A stretch of 64,000 nucleotides of DNA. Source: Planctomycetaceae bacterium (GTDB lineage: Bacteria > Planctomycetota > Planctomycetia > Pirellulales > Pirellulaceae). The DNA lies in contig JAIYDN010000019.1 in assembly GCA_027487485.1 (NCBI GenBank), positions 1-64,000 of the forward strand, given 5' to 3'. The notes under the pieces are model-generated. The model saw nothing but the letters and a program-made list of their open reading frames with translations, ran no database searches and was not told where the DNA came from. Both the position numbers and the translations under genes were made by a program. Positions 10,052 to 19,232 of the stretch are shown here, in pieces. The first letter of the stretch is position 1, and each line of letters starts with the position of its first letter.

Positions 10052-12586
10052 CTACAAGATGGCCAGTGGATTACGAGGATGTTCTAACGTGCCTCGCGTA
10101 ACCCCGACACGGTTTTCCGCTTTAAGCGATTTCCACACGGTTGCCCCATCTATTTCCCCCTGAAGGAGATCGCGATACAAGGACAGAAGACGCCGAGTTT
10201 CGTCGGTAGGTGCGTCGCGTAGGAGCTCGATTCGAAAATGTTGTACGCCCATCTTGATAAGCTTCTCCACGGCCTCGGCACCGCTTTGGGCGTGCCCGTT
10301 GTACAAAGTATTGCGACAGCCGATATCCGCATGCAGCACGTGCTCCACCCCCAACCGATCGCGAAGCTTGACATCGTGTCGGTCACACGGCCTACCGCAG
10401 TTGGACTTGTTCGTTCCCGGCGAAAGAACTGTACAAAACACACAATGCTCCATGTGAAACATCGGCATGTGCTGATGAATCACAATCTCTAACCAACCGC
10501 TGGGCATCCCCTGAACCAATTCGGTCAATTGATCGCGATTCAAGTCATACGAAGCAGTAACGCGCTGGACTTTGCGATTCATCAGCCACTGGGCTGTCAA
10601 AGGGTTCGTAACATTCAGCGAAAAGTCCCCGACACTTGGAATGTTGTTTTGCTCTGCATACTCCAACGCCGCTAAGTTCCGGACCAACCATCCATCGGCG
10701 CCGTGCTTGGCCAACGCTTTAAACAGCCCCAGCTCGCCCGGTTTCTGAATGCGCAGCGTTGCGAGAAACACCGTCGCACCCGCTTCATGCGACATCTGAA
10801 CAGCCTGCCGGTATTCGCGGATATCATGAAAATCGACGTAGACGGTTTTCTGCCCCGCTTGCAGCACTTGCTCCAGCTGCTGCAACGAGCGAACCAACAC
10901 AATCAGTTCGGGATCCGATCGCGAAGCTTCCGACGTCACAGGAATCGAATCCAACATGCGTGCACTAACGCCAGAATCCGAAATCGTTCGCGTCGGCAAT
11001 TCCATGCGTGCCGCATCCAAACGAATGACCATTTCCTTTCGCAGCTCACCGAGCACGCTCAATGGAATCATGGGGCTACCTGCCAGTTCGGCTTGCAAGT
11101 CACGCAACTGGTAAGGAGTATTGCCAAGCCTAGACAGCTGCTTTTTGAGATCGTCAACAGACGTCGGATGCTTTCTTGCCTCCTCCGAAACATGATCGCT
11201 TTGCAGTTCGAATTGACGCTGGCTGCCGTCGCTAGCTTCCCACCGAACCGCCATGGCAATCGGGCTACCAACACTTGCACGGAACTGAATGTCGATCGAC
11301 AAACGTCGCGCAAACTGCTCCGAAGCAAAGCTCGCTCGAAGTCGTTTGCTCAATTGAGGTGCATCGGTCTGCCAAATGATTTGTCCGGGGTGAACATCAG
11401 CGTTCTTCAAAAGTCCATTTTGAAAGGCTAGCTCCACTCGTCCAGACGCCGGATAGTCGGTGGATTTCCCCTGGACGAAAACTTGGAAGATGCGCCCCCC
11501 AATCTCCGCGCCCGCAATCCGATCACCCTGCAATACAATTCCGTCCCCTTTGATAATGGACGAGTCGAGATCAGCGACCAAACGTTCCCCATGGAGCGCA
11601 ACCACCTTGCCGATTTCGACTCCTCGCTTGGAGCTGGAAAGACCTGGGACCAATCGTTTGTGATCACACCCCTCTAGCCAACCAGGCGTGAAACCTCTCG
11701 AAAAGCTCATCTCCATCTCGCGTTTAGAATCTTCCGTCCACGTCAGACGCCGACCCAACATCGCCGCGTCGATCGCCTCGCGATAGTGCCCCACAATGTT
11801 GGCTACATACTCCGGAGTCTTCAGTCTACCTTCGATTTTGAGCGAACACACGCCCGCTTCAATCAAATCAGGTATGTGTTCGTAGCCAGCCAGATCCTGT
11901 GGAGAAAGCAAGTATCGATTGTCGCCAAGGTTCTGATCCACTCCATCGCAGATAAGATCGTAATTCAATCGGCATGCCTGCGCGCATTGCCCACGATTTG
12001 CGCTTCGGCCCCCCAAGGATTCACTGGTCAAACACTGACCGCTATACGCCACACACAAAGCACCATGCACAAATGTCTCAACAGGCATCGTCGTCGCTGC
12101 CGTGATCTTCCTGATTTCAGCAATAGAAAGCTCCCGAGCCAACACGACTCGATCGATCTTCAGCGACTCGATGGCTCGGATTGTTTCCGCCGAAACCATG
12201 GTCATTTGAGTGCTTGCGTGAACGCTCAGCGTGGGACAAATCTCATGAATCAACCGAACGGCACCCAGGTCCTGCACCAGCACAGCATCGACACCTGCCG
12301 AAGCGAGCTGGGCTACGTGATGCTCAAATTGAGCAAGCTCGTCGGTGAAGATCAGCGTGTTCAGCGTGACATAGCCCGCGACCCCGCGTCGATGCAACAG
12401 CTGCATCAACTTTGGGAGATCTTCTAAAGAAAAATTGACCGCTCGTGCGCGGGCATTGAACCCAGACTCCAGTCCAAAATAAACAGCATCGGCTCCGTTT
12501 TCGATCGCCGCGTGGATACATTCCCAGTTTCCCGCCGGTGCCAGCAGCTCGGGCGCTGGCCTCGTACAGGACAATTGATTTGTCAT
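10052..12586 (-). CDS. U32 peptidase family protein (RlhA/YhbU-like)
   Basis: Member of peptidase family U32, whose characterised bacterial members include RlhA, which hydroxylates a cytidine of 23S rRNA, and TrhP, which hydroxylates tRNA uridine. The N-terminal TIM-barrel begins ELLAPAGNWECIHAAIENGADAVYFG, typical of the family. Cysteines at 178, 185, 201 and 205 (CVAYSGQC, GQCAQAC) form the conserved cluster thought to bind Fe-S. A second Cys set occurs late in the protein (MEHCVFC, CGRPCDRHD), and the central part matches the long collagenase-like insertion found in RlhA-type proteins. At 844 residues it is a long-form member. The match to RlhA is at family level, and the rRNA substrate is inferred. 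The Dabb-fold gene is only 25 bp upstream. Confidence 0.8.
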   Translation of the reverse strand: MTNQLSCTRPAPELLAPAGNWECIHAAIENGADAVYFGLESGFNARARAVNFSLEDLPKLMQLLHRRGVAGYVTLNTLIFTDELAQFEHHVAQLASAGVDAVLVQDLGAVRLIHEICPTLSVHASTQMTMVSAETIRAIESLKIDRVVLARELSIAEIRKITAATTMPVETFVHGALCVAYSGQCLTSESLGGRSANRGQCAQACRLNYDLICDGVDQNLGDNRYLLSPQDLAGYEHIPDLIEAGVCSLKIEGRLKTPEYVANIVGHYREAIDAAMLGRRLTWTEDSKREMEMSFSRGFTPGWLEGCDHKRLVPGLSSSKRGVEIGKVVALHGERLVADLDSSIIKGDGIVLQGDRIAGAEIGGRIFQVFVQGKSTDYPASGRVELAFQNGLLKNADVHPGQIIWQTDAPQLSKRLRASFASEQFARRLSIDIQFRASVGSPIAMAVRWEASDGSQRQFELQSDHVSEEARKHPTSVDDLKKQLSRLGNTPYQLRDLQAELAGSPMIPLSVLGELRKEMVIRLDAARMELPTRTISDSGVSARMLDSIPVTSEASRSDPELIVLVRSLQQLEQVLQAGQKTVYVDFHDIREYRQAVQMSHEAGATVFLATLRIQKPGELGLFKALAKHGADGWLVRNLAALEYAEQNNIPSVGDFSLNVTNPLTAQWLMNRKVQRVTASYDLNRDQLTELVQGMPSGWLEIVIHQHMPMFHMEHCVFCTVLSPGTNKSNCGRPCDRHDVKLRDRLGVEHVLHADIGCRNTLYNGHAQSGAEAVEKLIKMGVQHFRIELLRDAPTDETRRLLSLYRDLLQGEIDGATVWKSLKAENRVGVTRGTLEHPRNPLAIL

Positions 12587-12611
12587 GAATTCATTCCCAA
12601 AAAAGCAATAG

Positions 12612-13043
12612 TTACTCGCTTGCCCAATAGTCCAGCACTTGCACTTTGTCCAAATGAGGCTTCAACACTTCGACAAATTCTTTGTGCTTCGGGTGAGGCA
12701 AATAGACTTCGCGGTCTGCTTCCGACTTGAAAGTAACCAAGAAGCAATGAGTGAACCCGCCTGCAAGCCCCTCGGGGCTATTGTCCGTTCCGTATTCAAA
12801 TGCAGCCACTTGAGGAATACTTGTCTTGAGCGAGCGGAACGCATCCACCACTTTCTGAACATCTTCCTTGCTGCTCGAGTCCTTAAACTTAAACATGACA
12901 ATATGGCGTAGCATCTTAGTCGGTTTCTCTTGAAGGTTGGCAAACCCCAAAGGCATCGCAATCATCGCTGCGAATAGGATGACCATAGCAAATGCGACGG
13001 GGCGGACTTGATTTGGCTTTGGACGGGAAGTCGAATCGGTCAT
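12612..13043 (-). CDS. membrane-anchored or exported Dabb (stress-responsive A/B barrel) protein
   Basis: The C-terminal 100 residues are a Dabb domain, a small dimeric alpha+beta barrel. It opens with LRHIVMFKFKDSSSKEDVQ, then AFRSLKTSIPQV, GFTHCFLVTFKSEADREVYLPHPKHKEFV and the closing VLDYW. Dabb proteins include plant stress proteins and some decarboxylase or cyclase relatives, but most bacterial ones have no known reaction. A hydrophobic stretch (VAFAMVILFAAMIAMPLGFA) precedes it, so it is exported or membrane-tethered. The ATG at 13043 is preferred over one 29 codons upstream because AGGTG lies just before it and because the upstream residues look non-coding. 143 residues. Confidence 0.75.
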   Translation of the reverse strand: MTDSTSRPKPNQVRPVAFAMVILFAAMIAMPLGFANLQEKPTKMLRHIVMFKFKDSSSKEDVQKVVDAFRSLKTSIPQVAAFEYGTDNSPEGLAGGFTHCFLVTFKSEADREVYLPHPKHKEFVEVLKPHLDKVQVLDYWASE

Positions 13044-13166
13044 CAGGCACCTGATTAGTTTGAATGGCTTGTGGAAAGATGGAAGGAATTGCGAACGTTT
13101 AGTTGTACTTGAGACAGTCCAAAACGGCAATTCAATTCGCTCGCGAACGAGCTCCAGACGAGGTTT

Positions 13167-13457
13167 CTACCAAACAACTTCCACCGAAGCACCAGCGCGA
13201 ACACCAAGCATCATCGACGCAGAATCCGATACCAGATGCAGCCGAAGTGGCTTTTCGGGTTCAGTAATGGCAATAAAAGTCATCGGAGGTTGCTGATGGT
13301 CCAAACCAAATAGACCAAAGGTCTCATGCTCTTCGTCGACGATCACTTTCGTTTCGCTCGAACGATTGATTCGGTCCCATTGCTCATGACCAATGTCGGT
13401 AATCAAATCCCCTTGAGGATCAACTTCTATGATTTTACCTTGGATTTTGTCTGCCAC
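13167..13457 (-). CDS. stand-alone SAM hydroxide adenosyltransferase C-terminal domain
   Basis: A 96-residue protein matching only the C-terminal beta-barrel of the SAM hydroxide adenosyltransferase (DUF62 / chlorinase-fluorinase-like) family. Diagnostic segments are GKIIEVDPQGDLITDI near the N terminus and SASMMLGVRAGASVEV at the C terminus. In full-length enzymes this barrel helps to bind SAM, but the N-terminal catalytic domain with its conserved Asp is absent here. The 412 bp upstream are too short to have held it. The start is GTG. The function of the lone domain is unknown; adenosine-nucleotide binding would be a guess. Confidence 0.65.
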   Translation of the reverse strand: MADKIQGKIIEVDPQGDLITDIGHEQWDRINRSSETKVIVDEEHETFGLFGLDHQQPPMTFIAITEPEKPLRLHLVSDSASMMLGVRAGASVEVVW

Positions 13458-13869
13458 GAAAACTACGACCTGTTTACTTGGAGCTCACAATTCGGATGCG
13501 CATCACTGCCGCATTTTACCAACGAATCCCCAAAGAGGTTGCGGTCACAAGGAAAAGTTTTCAGGCCTCCCACATAACAACTCGAATTGCACGCGTTCCG
13601 AAACGTCTTGCCGGGACCACATGTTCTCTGGCCCGGACGTCCGGACAAACCGCCCTCTTGGAGAACGCAAGCCTCGCTTGCACCAGCGAAAATGTTGGGA
13701 ATCTCACTTGAATTCCGGTGCAAACACGTGCCCAACCTGCTCTAGGCCAGATTCCCAATTGAATCCATTCCGACCGCCGGACCTAGCAAGCAACCCGCAC
13801 CTCGCAGGCAACAATGCGAGGCCCAAGACAGTAGGATTAAATTTTTATGAAGCCTTCCGCCTGCCAAGA
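13458..13869. other. 412-bp intergenic stretch without a recognised gene
   Basis: Only short overlapping frames without family signatures are present. A 7-bp perfect stem (CCTCGCA / TGCGAGG, 13800-13821) lies about 50 bp beyond the stop of the minus-strand repeat protein and could help to end its transcript, but no T-run follows it. Confidence 0.5.
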
Positions 13870-14979
13870 TCAATCAAGATTCGACAGCGTCAAGAGAACG
13901 TAGCCGGTAACCAAGTTGGGGTCTCCCTCCATCCAACGTGCATCGGGATTGGTCCAAGAACCGTTTTCTTGCTGAGTCTCTGCAAGCTGTTTCATCAAAT
14001 CTGCTTTCCAGTCCTTGGGACCATCGACGGTCTCGAACAAGGGCTCATCCAACGCATCCAACGCTTTGGACATAGTCTGTTGATAATAGTACAACCCCGA
14101 GCTTCCCATCCCCGGGTTGGTGGAAACGGAATAGTGCTTTTGAAGAAAATCACGAGCCGCCTTCACGCGATAATCGTCTTTGTTCACCCCAGCAAAAATC
14201 ATGCTCTTCAATCCCGCATAGGTCATGGACGCATACGATCGAAGCCCACCATTCTCATCTTTGCCTGCCATGGAATCTCCGCCGGCAGCGGGCGTGTAGT
14301 AAAACCCTCCGTCGTTCACTTTCGACGCAAACTCGGTGGAGTTCGCTGGCGACTCCAAATTTTGGCATCGCGATACAAACAACAGTGCACGCTGAATCGC
14401 TTCATCTTCTTCGGAGCATCCCGCATTGCGAAGAGCCTCAATCATGAACGCGGTGTTGGAGAGATCGGGACGTGATTTGCTTCCGTATCCCGCTCCCCCA
14501 TAAGCGCCATCATCGGATTGAATCCCTTCCCCTTCATCCCACTGTTGCTGTTTAATGAACCGCTCAGCGCCTTGAATCACTTCGGTATAGCGACCGTCCG
14601 AATTCGCTTTCGAGAACGCCATGATCGCAAGGCATGTTTCGTAGTTAGCGTGTCGCGACTGCGGAGCGTAATACCCGCCATCCTCGCGGCGTATGCTTTC
14701 CAAGTACTTCAGCGATTTCGCAACCACAGGATCTGAAGTGGGCAAATCGACAGCGAGCAGCCCGGCTGCGATGAGGCCCGTGATGCCTGGACCGGTCTTG
14801 CTACTAAAAGACCCATCTTCCATCTGCCCAACATCGCGCAAGTAAGCCACCGCCTTCGCGATCATGGCCTTGCGATCACCGGCCGAGCTCCCTTCGGATT
14901 TTTCAGCAACATCCCCTGCCATCGTCGTTCGCGCAGCCATGATGCAGGCAAAACAGAGAGTCAAGAATCGGAGCTTCAT
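13870..14979 (-). CDS. exported squalene-cyclase/prenyltransferase-repeat protein
   Basis: Predicted alpha-alpha toroid made of prenyltransferase/squalene-oxidase repeats. Repeats carry the QxxxGxW-like pattern, for example QMEDGSFSSKTGPGITGLIAAGLL (about 56-79), SIRREDGGYYAPQSRHANYETCLAI, and at the C terminus QQENGSWTNPDARW. A signal peptide (LRFLTLCFACIMAARTTMAGD) indicates export. True squalene-hopene cyclases are about 650 residues and have a DxDD motif. This protein is 369 residues and shows no DxDD, so catalysis by cyclisation is unlikely. A structural or binding role outside the cytoplasm is more plausible. A related protein, exported by a Tat-type signal, lies at 61648-62733. Confidence 0.8.
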   Translation of the reverse strand: MKLRFLTLCFACIMAARTTMAGDVAEKSEGSSAGDRKAMIAKAVAYLRDVGQMEDGSFSSKTGPGITGLIAAGLLAVDLPTSDPVVAKSLKYLESIRREDGGYYAPQSRHANYETCLAIMAFSKANSDGRYTEVIQGAERFIKQQQWDEGEGIQSDDGAYGGAGYGSKSRPDLSNTAFMIEALRNAGCSEEDEAIQRALLFVSRCQNLESPANSTEFASKVNDGGFYYTPAAGGDSMAGKDENGGLRSYASMTYAGLKSMIFAGVNKDDYRVKAARDFLQKHYSVSTNPGMGSSGLYYYQQTMSKALDALDEPLFETVDGPKDWKADLMKQLAETQQENGSWTNPDARWMEGDPNLVTGYVLLTLSNLD

Positions 14980-15543
14980 AGTGCTGTCCTTCGGATGAAA
15001 TAGCTTGAAAAAAGAGGTGCGTGAAAATAAGGGATGCTAACGGATGCTCAACTGGCGAGTCCAATTTTGCACGACTCCTGTGCAACACCCTTTGCCAATA
15101 CCGTCCGTGACTGCATTATAGGCTCTAGTCCATCGAAGTCGAAGCGAACGGGCTGCACATATTTTGTCCTGCAGGGAATTGTTCTTGGTTTTCCTTCAAG
15201 TACTCTTGAACTGAAGTCCGAAGATTTGCTATTGGAGATGCTGGCCGGTTGTCGGAACGCGGATTCAACGATTCGCGAGGCCCGAACCAGGTTTCCATCG
15301 TGTTTCTATTTGTTTCCGATCGAAGTCGATCTGAGCCTCTGATACAAGGGAATCGCATTGAAGATTCGCAATATGATGTAACGCGGCCTCTCTCTCACCC
15401 TCTCCCTCCAATCGCTTAACGACCGCAAAACCTTCGTTCGCGATGGAAGCACCGCGCTGCACCCGGCGGCTTATGTGATCTCTTCGTATGGCTTTCTAGA
15501 CCATCGATCTACCTGAGGAGTTCTAAATTGAGGGTTCGCGGTC
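14980..15543. other. 564-bp intergenic region
   Basis: Divergent upstream region for the minus-strand repeat protein and the plus-strand 167-aa protein. An inverted repeat TTGCAC-7 bp-GTGCAA at 15067-15085 could be an operator for the former. No other structure was recognised, and short frames inside it look random. Confidence 0.4.
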
Positions 15544-16047
15544 ATGTTTTCGAGTTCTATCCTGCTGGTCCTTTGCGCTTTCGGTACGGTGATTTCTAAG
15601 AACACTGGCGTTGCCGAAGAGTATGTTGATCTGATTGAGTTAAACCATTTCTACGACCATCAAGGTCGTCATGTTTACGATCAGGTTATTTTCTATGAAC
15701 AGGCTCCCGAGTCTGGTCGCTTTCTAGTGCGTGCCTGGTGCTTGGTAGAAGACCGAGAATTCCAGAATCGTCGGCCGGTCAAAGACGCTAGCTCGGATCT
15801 CTACCGAGTCCATTGGTACGATAGCGATCAACGCATGCACCGAAAAATCGTCAGCCAACTATACCGTGAGAGTTGGACTCAGGTGGATCCCGAAAGAGCC
15901 AACAAGAGAATTCACGACGAACACTCCCGTATCTCGCTCGTTCAAGTCCCCAAGAAAGCGGACGGACCCAATCAAGATAACAGTCTCGCTGAACGCGAAT
16001 CGCGACCGGCTCCGACCGCCGCGACAGAGACACTTGTCCAGCGCTAA
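15544..16047 (+). CDS. small exported hypothetical protein
   Basis: 167 residues with a hydrophobic N-terminal segment (SSILLVLCAFGTVIS) likely to act as a signal peptide. The mature part contains ELNHFYDHQGRHVYDQVIFYEQ and an Arg/Trp-rich stretch (RFLVRAWCLVEDREFQNRR). The C-terminal 35 residues are polar and probably disordered. I know no family function. The gene ends 1 bp from the stop of the convergent site-2 protease gene. The short, well-patterned hydrophobic/charged alternation suggests a small beta-sheet domain. Confidence 0.6.
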   Translation: MFSSSILLVLCAFGTVISKNTGVAEEYVDLIELNHFYDHQGRHVYDQVIFYEQAPESGRFLVRAWCLVEDREFQNRRPVKDASSDLYRVHWYDSDQRMHRKIVSQLYRESWTQVDPERANKRIHDEHSRISLVQVPKKADGPNQDNSLAERESRPAPTAATETLVQR

Positions 16048-16048
16048 A

Positions 16049-16858
16049 CTAACGAACACGCTTCACTTCAACAGCATCCACAATATCGCCGTCATTGCGC
16101 GGCGAATTGGATGGACTTGAAGGGTTGACTCCAAACGGAAATGGGTTGCCCATCATCTGATCACGTGCAGCGGCAATACGCTCTTTAAGCAGCTCGCCAC
16201 TGCACACCGCAAACACCATGACCGAGATCAACAACAAACTGATCCCAAACGTGCTGAAGTAGTAGATACCGCACATAAACATCCCTATCGCCATGATCTG
16301 ACCTGTTCTCGCAGCATAACGCGTTGCCGTAGAGTAGGGCATGATCATGGCCAAAAGGCTGCGAAGAACTCGCCCACCATCCATCGGAAAGGACGGAAGC
16401 ATGTTGAACAAAACCAAGCCGATATTGGCCAGAAGAAGCTGCTCCAGGGGCGCCATCCGAGCCAAAGTCATGTCCTTATCGGGGGTCAGGTTGGCTTGAA
16501 TGGAAAGTCCCAAAACCAAAACAATCGCAATCACGACATTGACCATGGGGCCTGCAATCGCAACCACCAGTTCCGCCACGGGCGATCGAGTAAAGTCACC
16601 CATACGCGCAACACCCCCAATCGGCAACAACGTGATGTCGATGGTTGGAATACGGAACCAGCGACCTGCCAATGCATGCCCCATTTCATGCAAGAAAACA
16701 CATCCAAAAACGGCGAAAACAAAACCTAAGGCTTTCAAGGCAGAAACAAACCCTTGATTCAAATTCGTCAGCAACACATACATGGCCAAAAGCCAAAAGG
16801 ACCAATGGATGTAGACTTTGATGCCCAGCAACTTGCCGACATAAATGGTTTGTAACAT
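16049..16858 (-). CDS. site-2 protease family membrane metalloprotease (M50)
   Basis: Intramembrane zinc protease of family M50. The zinc-binding HEMGH (57-61) lies in a transmembrane helix (FVFAVFGCVFLHEMGH), and the second metal-site motif is FNMLPSFPMDGG (Asn152, Asp160). At least four hydrophobic segments are visible, giving the compact SpoIVFB-like layout without a PDZ domain. Such proteases cut membrane-bound regulators or signal-peptide remnants; the substrate here is unknown. The ATG at 16858 is chosen because an upstream start at 17002 would overlap the preceding NHL-repeat gene by 124 bp and add a segment unrelated to M50. 269 residues. It is 20 bp downstream of the NHL gene, so the two are probably co-transcribed. 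Confidence 0.88.
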   Translation of the reverse strand: MLQTIYVGKLLGIKVYIHWSFWLLAMYVLLTNLNQGFVSALKALGFVFAVFGCVFLHEMGHALAGRWFRIPTIDITLLPIGGVARMGDFTRSPVAELVVAIAGPMVNVVIAIVLVLGLSIQANLTPDKDMTLARMAPLEQLLLANIGLVLFNMLPSFPMDGGRVLRSLLAMIMPYSTATRYAARTGQIMAIGMFMCGIYYFSTFGISLLLISVMVFAVCSGELLKERIAAARDQMMGNPFPFGVNPSSPSNSPRNDGDIVDAVEVKRVR

Positions 16859-16878
16859 AAAGTTGGAAATGGCCTTTG

Positions 16879-17859
16879 TTAAATTCGAAAGCGCTGAACA
16901 CGGTTGTTGCCTGAGTCTACAACGTAGACTCGATTGCGAGAATCGGTCGCCGTTGCCCACGGCTGATTGAGCTGCCCCGGTTGGCTTCCCGGACTTCCCC
17001 ACGAAGCAATCGGATTGCCATCCAGATCCAGCTTTTGAACCCGATGGTTTCCGAACTCGCTAACCAAAATGGAGCTATCTTTTGTCAACGCAATGCCATA
17101 AGGATATTGAAGCTCGCCTGGCGCGTTCCCCTGCTTGCCAATCGCTTTGACAAATAAGGGGGTCGCACCGCGCCAATCAAGCACCTGAATTCGATGGTTG
17201 CATGCGTCTGCCACCCACAGCAAACCCTCGCCGTCTATACAGAAGCTCTGAGGGCGGCTGAATTGAAGCGAACCGTTTCCATGCTCACCCATGCGATCGA
17301 TGTAGGTTCCATCGGCCGAATAGCGATGAATGCGATCAAACTCCCCGTACTCACCGCAAAAGAAGTCTCCGCCGGGTGATCGAAGGATGTCGGTCACAAA
17401 CGCGAACTGTCCCGGCTCCGGACCGTTTACCCCGCCAATGGTTCGATCCTCCAGCAATTGCCCTTCGGGGGTGTAAAACAAAAAACGATAGTAGTGAGTA
17501 TCGGCGACCATCAAGACCCCATCCCGATCCATGCTCAAACCCGTTGGCTTGCCCGATTCAATCTCCGGCGTACGCCAGCCGCGTATGAACTTGCCTTGAT
17601 CGTCAAAAACTTGAATGCGGCCCGTTTTGTCCGATACATAGATTCGGTCGGCACCGTCGATCGTGATCGCTCTCGGCTTCTGAAAACGACCGTCCGCAAG
17701 GCCTCGCTGCCCAAAAACAAGATCGGGCAAATCCGATCGTCCACTGGCACCCGTTCCCGTGCAACCTGGCAAGCCAACCACCAAAGGAATCGCGGATGTG
17801 CCTGCCAAGACGGCTCCAGCCGAACATGCATTTTGAAGAAATGTCCGCCTTTTCTGCAT
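16879..17859 (-). CDS. NHL-repeat beta-propeller lipoprotein
   Basis: Predicted six-bladed NHL-repeat propeller. Blades share the pattern AITIDGADRIYVSD, LSMDRDGVLMVADTHYYRF, FCIDGEGLLWVADACNHRIQV, IALTKDSSILVSEFGNHRVQK and ATDSRNRVYVVDSGNNRVQR. The N terminus MQKRRTFLQNACSAGAV looks like a twin-arginine signal, and LPGC (about residues 30-33) like a lipobox, so it is likely a Tat-exported lipoprotein. An in-frame Met 39 codons upstream is possible, but the Tat motif directly after Met40 and a GGA just upstream favour 17859. It probably acts as a ligand- or protein-binding scaffold. Its 3' neighbour is the M50 protease. Confidence 0.82.
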   Translation of the reverse strand: MQKRRTFLQNACSAGAVLAGTSAIPLVVGLPGCTGTGASGRSDLPDLVFGQRGLADGRFQKPRAITIDGADRIYVSDKTGRIQVFDDQGKFIRGWRTPEIESGKPTGLSMDRDGVLMVADTHYYRFLFYTPEGQLLEDRTIGGVNGPEPGQFAFVTDILRSPGGDFFCGEYGEFDRIHRYSADGTYIDRMGEHGNGSLQFSRPQSFCIDGEGLLWVADACNHRIQVLDWRGATPLFVKAIGKQGNAPGELQYPYGIALTKDSSILVSEFGNHRVQKLDLDGNPIASWGSPGSQPGQLNQPWATATDSRNRVYVVDSGNNRVQRFRI

Positions 17860-18059
17860 TGATTCCACGTTTTTAGCTCGGCTTGGCGCCATATCTCTTG
17901 GGGGCAGGAAACTTATCTTCAGACACACGATTCGGCCACGCGGGGAATCGACCGGCTCTGCAACATCCGATATCATACCGGATTGGTATTCAAAAACACA
18001 GAATCAGCCGATCTGATTCTGTGGGCTTTGCTCCTGAATCGGAATGTAATGCTACCTGT

Positions 18060-19187
18060 ATGACGAAGATTCTAAACTGGAAACATTCCGATGATCCTCG
18101 AGATGTTGTTCATCTGGCAGTACAAGCCTTAACCGAAGGCCATATTGTTGCACTTCCATCGAGCAATTCTTACCTGCTGGCCGCCAGTGGGCTACAGCCA
18201 GACGCCGTAGCGAAGCTGAACGAGTACGCAAAAACGAGCCCCATTGGACTTTCGTTGGCCATGCGTGCCGCCGATGAAACCTTGGATTACTTTCCGGATC
18301 TGAGTTCCGCAGCCCGTCGGTTGGCCAATAAATCATGGCCCGGACCAATCATGATCAGCTTGAAGGATTCCCACCCCGCCAGCCTGGTCAAGTGCATGGC
18401 GCCCTCCGTTTCCAATCTTTTGACGCAAGACACTGAACGAATTCATGTTTGGCAACCTCATCACGAGGTACTGGAGCACGTCGGGAAACTGTTTTCAGGA
18501 CCACTGGTTTGCGCCTTGGCGACCGGCCCCAAAAACTCGTTTGCCCCGCAATTAAGCGATTTGCAAACCGCTCTAGCCGTGCTTGCAATCGACGATGGGG
18601 CCGCAGAAGCGCCTGGAATACCCACAATTGTTCAAATCGATGGAAACCAAGGTCAAATTGTTCATCAGGGGATCGTCGGGGAAGATGCCCTGAAGAGCAT
18701 GTCGCAATGGATAGTTTTGTTTGTGTGCACCGGCAACACTTGCCGCTCTCCCATGGCCCAAGCCATGATGCAACGAAAGATTGCAGAGCGATTCAGCGGC
18801 ACTTCGAAAAACGGGAACACACCCGTGGTAGCAATTTCAGCTGGTGTTTCTGCCTTTGGCGGCGAACCTGCCTCGCACGGCGCCGCAGCGGCTATCAAAA
18901 GTTTTGGAACCACCTTGGACCAACATCAAAGCACTCAATTAAATTCGCGTCTGGTAGAACAGGCGGATTTGATTTTGGCGATGGGGAATCGCCATCGTCA
19001 AGTGATCTCCTCGCAGTGGCCTGCCATGGCACACAAGGTGCACTTGATCTCTCCCGACGGCAATGAAATCAGCGATCCATTTGGTGGTCCATTGGAGATC
19101 TACCAACGATGCGCATCGCAACTCGATCAACACACATCCTATTGGGTTGATCAACTGAACCTGGAATCGCTCATACAATGGCGATAG
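18060..19187 (+). CDS. fusion of YrdC/Sua5-like domain and low-molecular-weight protein phosphatase
   Basis: Two domains in one 375-residue chain. Residues about 1-215 resemble the YrdC/Sua5 threonylcarbamoyl-AMP synthase fold: TEGHIVALPSSNSYLLAASG stands where the family has the PTETVYGL segment, SWPGPIMISL matches WPGPLT, and APGIPTIVQIDG plus the closing IVHQGIVGEDAL match the end of the fold. The KxR and KP nucleotide-binding signature is not recognisable (EYAKTSPIGLS). Residues about 216-375 are an arsenate-reductase-like phosphatase: VLFVCTGNTCRSPMAQ has the CX5R loop with Cys223, and SDPFGGPLEIYQRC carries the DP acid motif. It starts at an ATG divergent from the NHL gene and is followed 45 bp later by rpiB. 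Confidence 0.8.
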   Translation: MTKILNWKHSDDPRDVVHLAVQALTEGHIVALPSSNSYLLAASGLQPDAVAKLNEYAKTSPIGLSLAMRAADETLDYFPDLSSAARRLANKSWPGPIMISLKDSHPASLVKCMAPSVSNLLTQDTERIHVWQPHHEVLEHVGKLFSGPLVCALATGPKNSFAPQLSDLQTALAVLAIDDGAAEAPGIPTIVQIDGNQGQIVHQGIVGEDALKSMSQWIVLFVCTGNTCRSPMAQAMMQRKIAERFSGTSKNGNTPVVAISAGVSAFGGEPASHGAAAAIKSFGTTLDQHQSTQLNSRLVEQADLILAMGNRHRQVISSQWPAMAHKVHLISPDGNEISDPFGGPLEIYQRCASQLDQHTSYWVDQLNLESLIQWR

Positions 19188-19232
19188 AGCAGTCGGATGA
19201 ATTCACTTTTGCAAATGAATGGAGTTTAAACA

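Noticed and set aside
13429-14475. 348-aa open frame on the plus strand opposite the repeat protein gene
   Set aside because: It mirrors a well-supported minus-strand gene with signal peptide and squalene-type repeats; its product shows no motif and reflects codon bias.
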